In this document: in pieces, positions 5,848 through 6,382 of the stretch
Layout of the letters: each line of letters begins with the position of its first letter
How positions within the stretch are numbered: position 1 is the first letter of the stretch
From: Actinomycetota bacterium
GTDB taxonomy: Bacteria; Actinomycetota; Acidimicrobiia; Acidimicrobiales; Ilumatobacteraceae
Assembly: GCA_005789925.1 (NCBI GenBank)
Contig: SXWG01000215.1
Location: 1 to 6,382 of the forward strand
Direction of reading: 5' to 3'
Length of the DNA stretch: 6,382 nucleotides
The notes under the pieces: generated by a model
The model's database searches: none
What the model saw: only the letters and a program-made list of their open reading frames with translations
Told to the model about the DNA's origin: nothing
Program-made: the position numbers and the translations under genes

Positions 5848-6382
5848 ATGACTGAGAACACCGCAGGCGACAGAACAAGCGGACGCGAGATTCCGAAAAT
5901 CATCAGCGTCGACGACCATGTCGTCGAACCTCCGCACATTTTCGAACGCTGGATCGACCCCAAGTTCCGCAACCATCCGGATCTTCCGCGAGTCGAGCGC
6001 CGTGGCATCGGCAGCATGGTGTACAAGGGCGGAACGCAGTACGACATCGAATGGGACGACTCCAAGCCGAAAGCAGACACCTGGTTCTACGAAGATCTCG
6101 TCCAGCCACACAAGCGACACGTCGCGGCAGTTGGCTTCGAACGCGACGACATGACTCTCTCGCCCATCACATATGACGAGATGCGTCCAGGTTGTTACGA
6201 TCCGAAAGAGCGCTTGAAGGACATGGATGCCGACCACGTCGAAGGTTCTCTGTGCTTCCCCACCATGCCGCGTTTTTGTGGTCAGACATTCGCCGAGCGC
6301 AAAGACAAGGACCTTGCCTTGGCATGTGTCCGTGCGTACAACGACTGGATGATTGAAGAATGGTGTGGTGACTCCGACGGTC
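5848..6382 (+). CDS. Amidohydrolase (amidohydrolase 2 / ACMSD-like family), 3' end outside the window
   Basis: The reading frame is open from the ATG at 5848 to the window edge: 178 codons plus one base, with no stop. The first residues are MTENTAGDRTSGREIPKIIS, followed by VDDHVVEPP at 21-29. The latter is the first-strand metal-binding motif typical of this TIM-barrel family (Asp22/His24 region). Further family-like segments are the LKDMDADHVEGSLCFPTMPR stretch, then FCGQTF, and near the edge VRAYNDWMIEEWC. Relatives are metal-dependent hydrolases or decarboxylases, often about 400 residues long, so roughly half is probably missing. It has its own promoter region and a copy of the operator found before the acyl-CoA dehydrogenase operon, linking it to that pathway. 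A C-C or C-N bond cleavage or decarboxylation of a pathway intermediate is plausible, but the reaction cannot be assigned. Confidence 0.88.
   Translation, partial: MTENTAGDRTSGREIPKIISVDDHVVEPPHIFERWIDPKFRNHPDLPRVERRGIGSMVYKGGTQYDIEWDDSKPKADTWFYEDLVQPHKRHVAAVGFERDDMTLSPITYDEMRPGCYDPKERLKDMDADHVEGSLCFPTMPRFCGQTFAERKDKDLALACVRAYNDWMIEEWCGDSDG

Noticed and set aside
5782..6237. Minus-strand open frame of 151 codons opposite the amidohydrolase
   Set aside because: The plus-strand frame from 5848 is open to the window edge and carries clear amidohydrolase motifs plus a ribosome binding site. The antisense frame is its shadow.
1..6382. CRISPR arrays, tRNA/rRNA genes, insertion sequences or phage genes
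   Set aside because: I saw no regularly spaced repeats, cloverleaf-like sequences, transposase motifs or terminal inverted repeats with target duplications.

Overview
This window comes from a moderately GC-rich bacterium, most likely an actinobacterium. The protein set points that way: paired acyl-CoA dehydrogenases of the mycobacterial FadE type, an F420-type luciferase-like oxidoreductase, and hydroxyacyl-CoA-type short-chain dehydrogenases. So does the mix of leaderless and Shine-Dalgarno-led starts. The base composition and the style of the proteins would fit Acidimicrobiia as well as mycobacteria and their relatives. That placement is inference.

Layout. Positions 1-52 hold a promoter with a palindromic operator. 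It is followed by a tight plus-strand operon: a large acyl-CoA dehydrogenase (53-1240), a small acyl-CoA dehydrogenase partner (1242-2198, 1 bp gap), an MFE-2-like short-chain dehydrogenase (2250-3152) and a TetR-family regulator (3178-3816). A strong hairpin covers the TetR stop codon. A second, related short-chain dehydrogenase lies convergently on the minus strand (3824-4717). An 82 bp divergent region separates it from a plus-strand LLM-class oxidoreductase with a probably leaderless GTG start (4800-5726). A 121 bp regulatory gap (5727-5847) precedes a metal-dependent amidohydrolase (5848 onward) that runs off the right edge. No gap without a gene exceeds 300 bases.

How it may work together. 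The two dehydrogenases carry complementary halves of the usual acyl-CoA dehydrogenase motifs and probably form one obligate alpha2beta2 enzyme, as in mycobacterial steroid side-chain degradation. With the hydroxyacyl-CoA-type SDRs they look like oxidation steps for a bulky, cyclic or branched acyl-CoA. The LLM enzyme and the amidohydrolase could act on ring or downstream intermediates. The substrate cannot be read from the sequence.

The main new observation is a shared palindrome, TTTCTGA-N7-TCAGAWA. It occurs at 19-39 in the promoter of the dehydrogenase/TetR operon and again at 5768-5788 in front of the amidohydrolase. This suggests that the TetR protein controls both units as one small local regulon.
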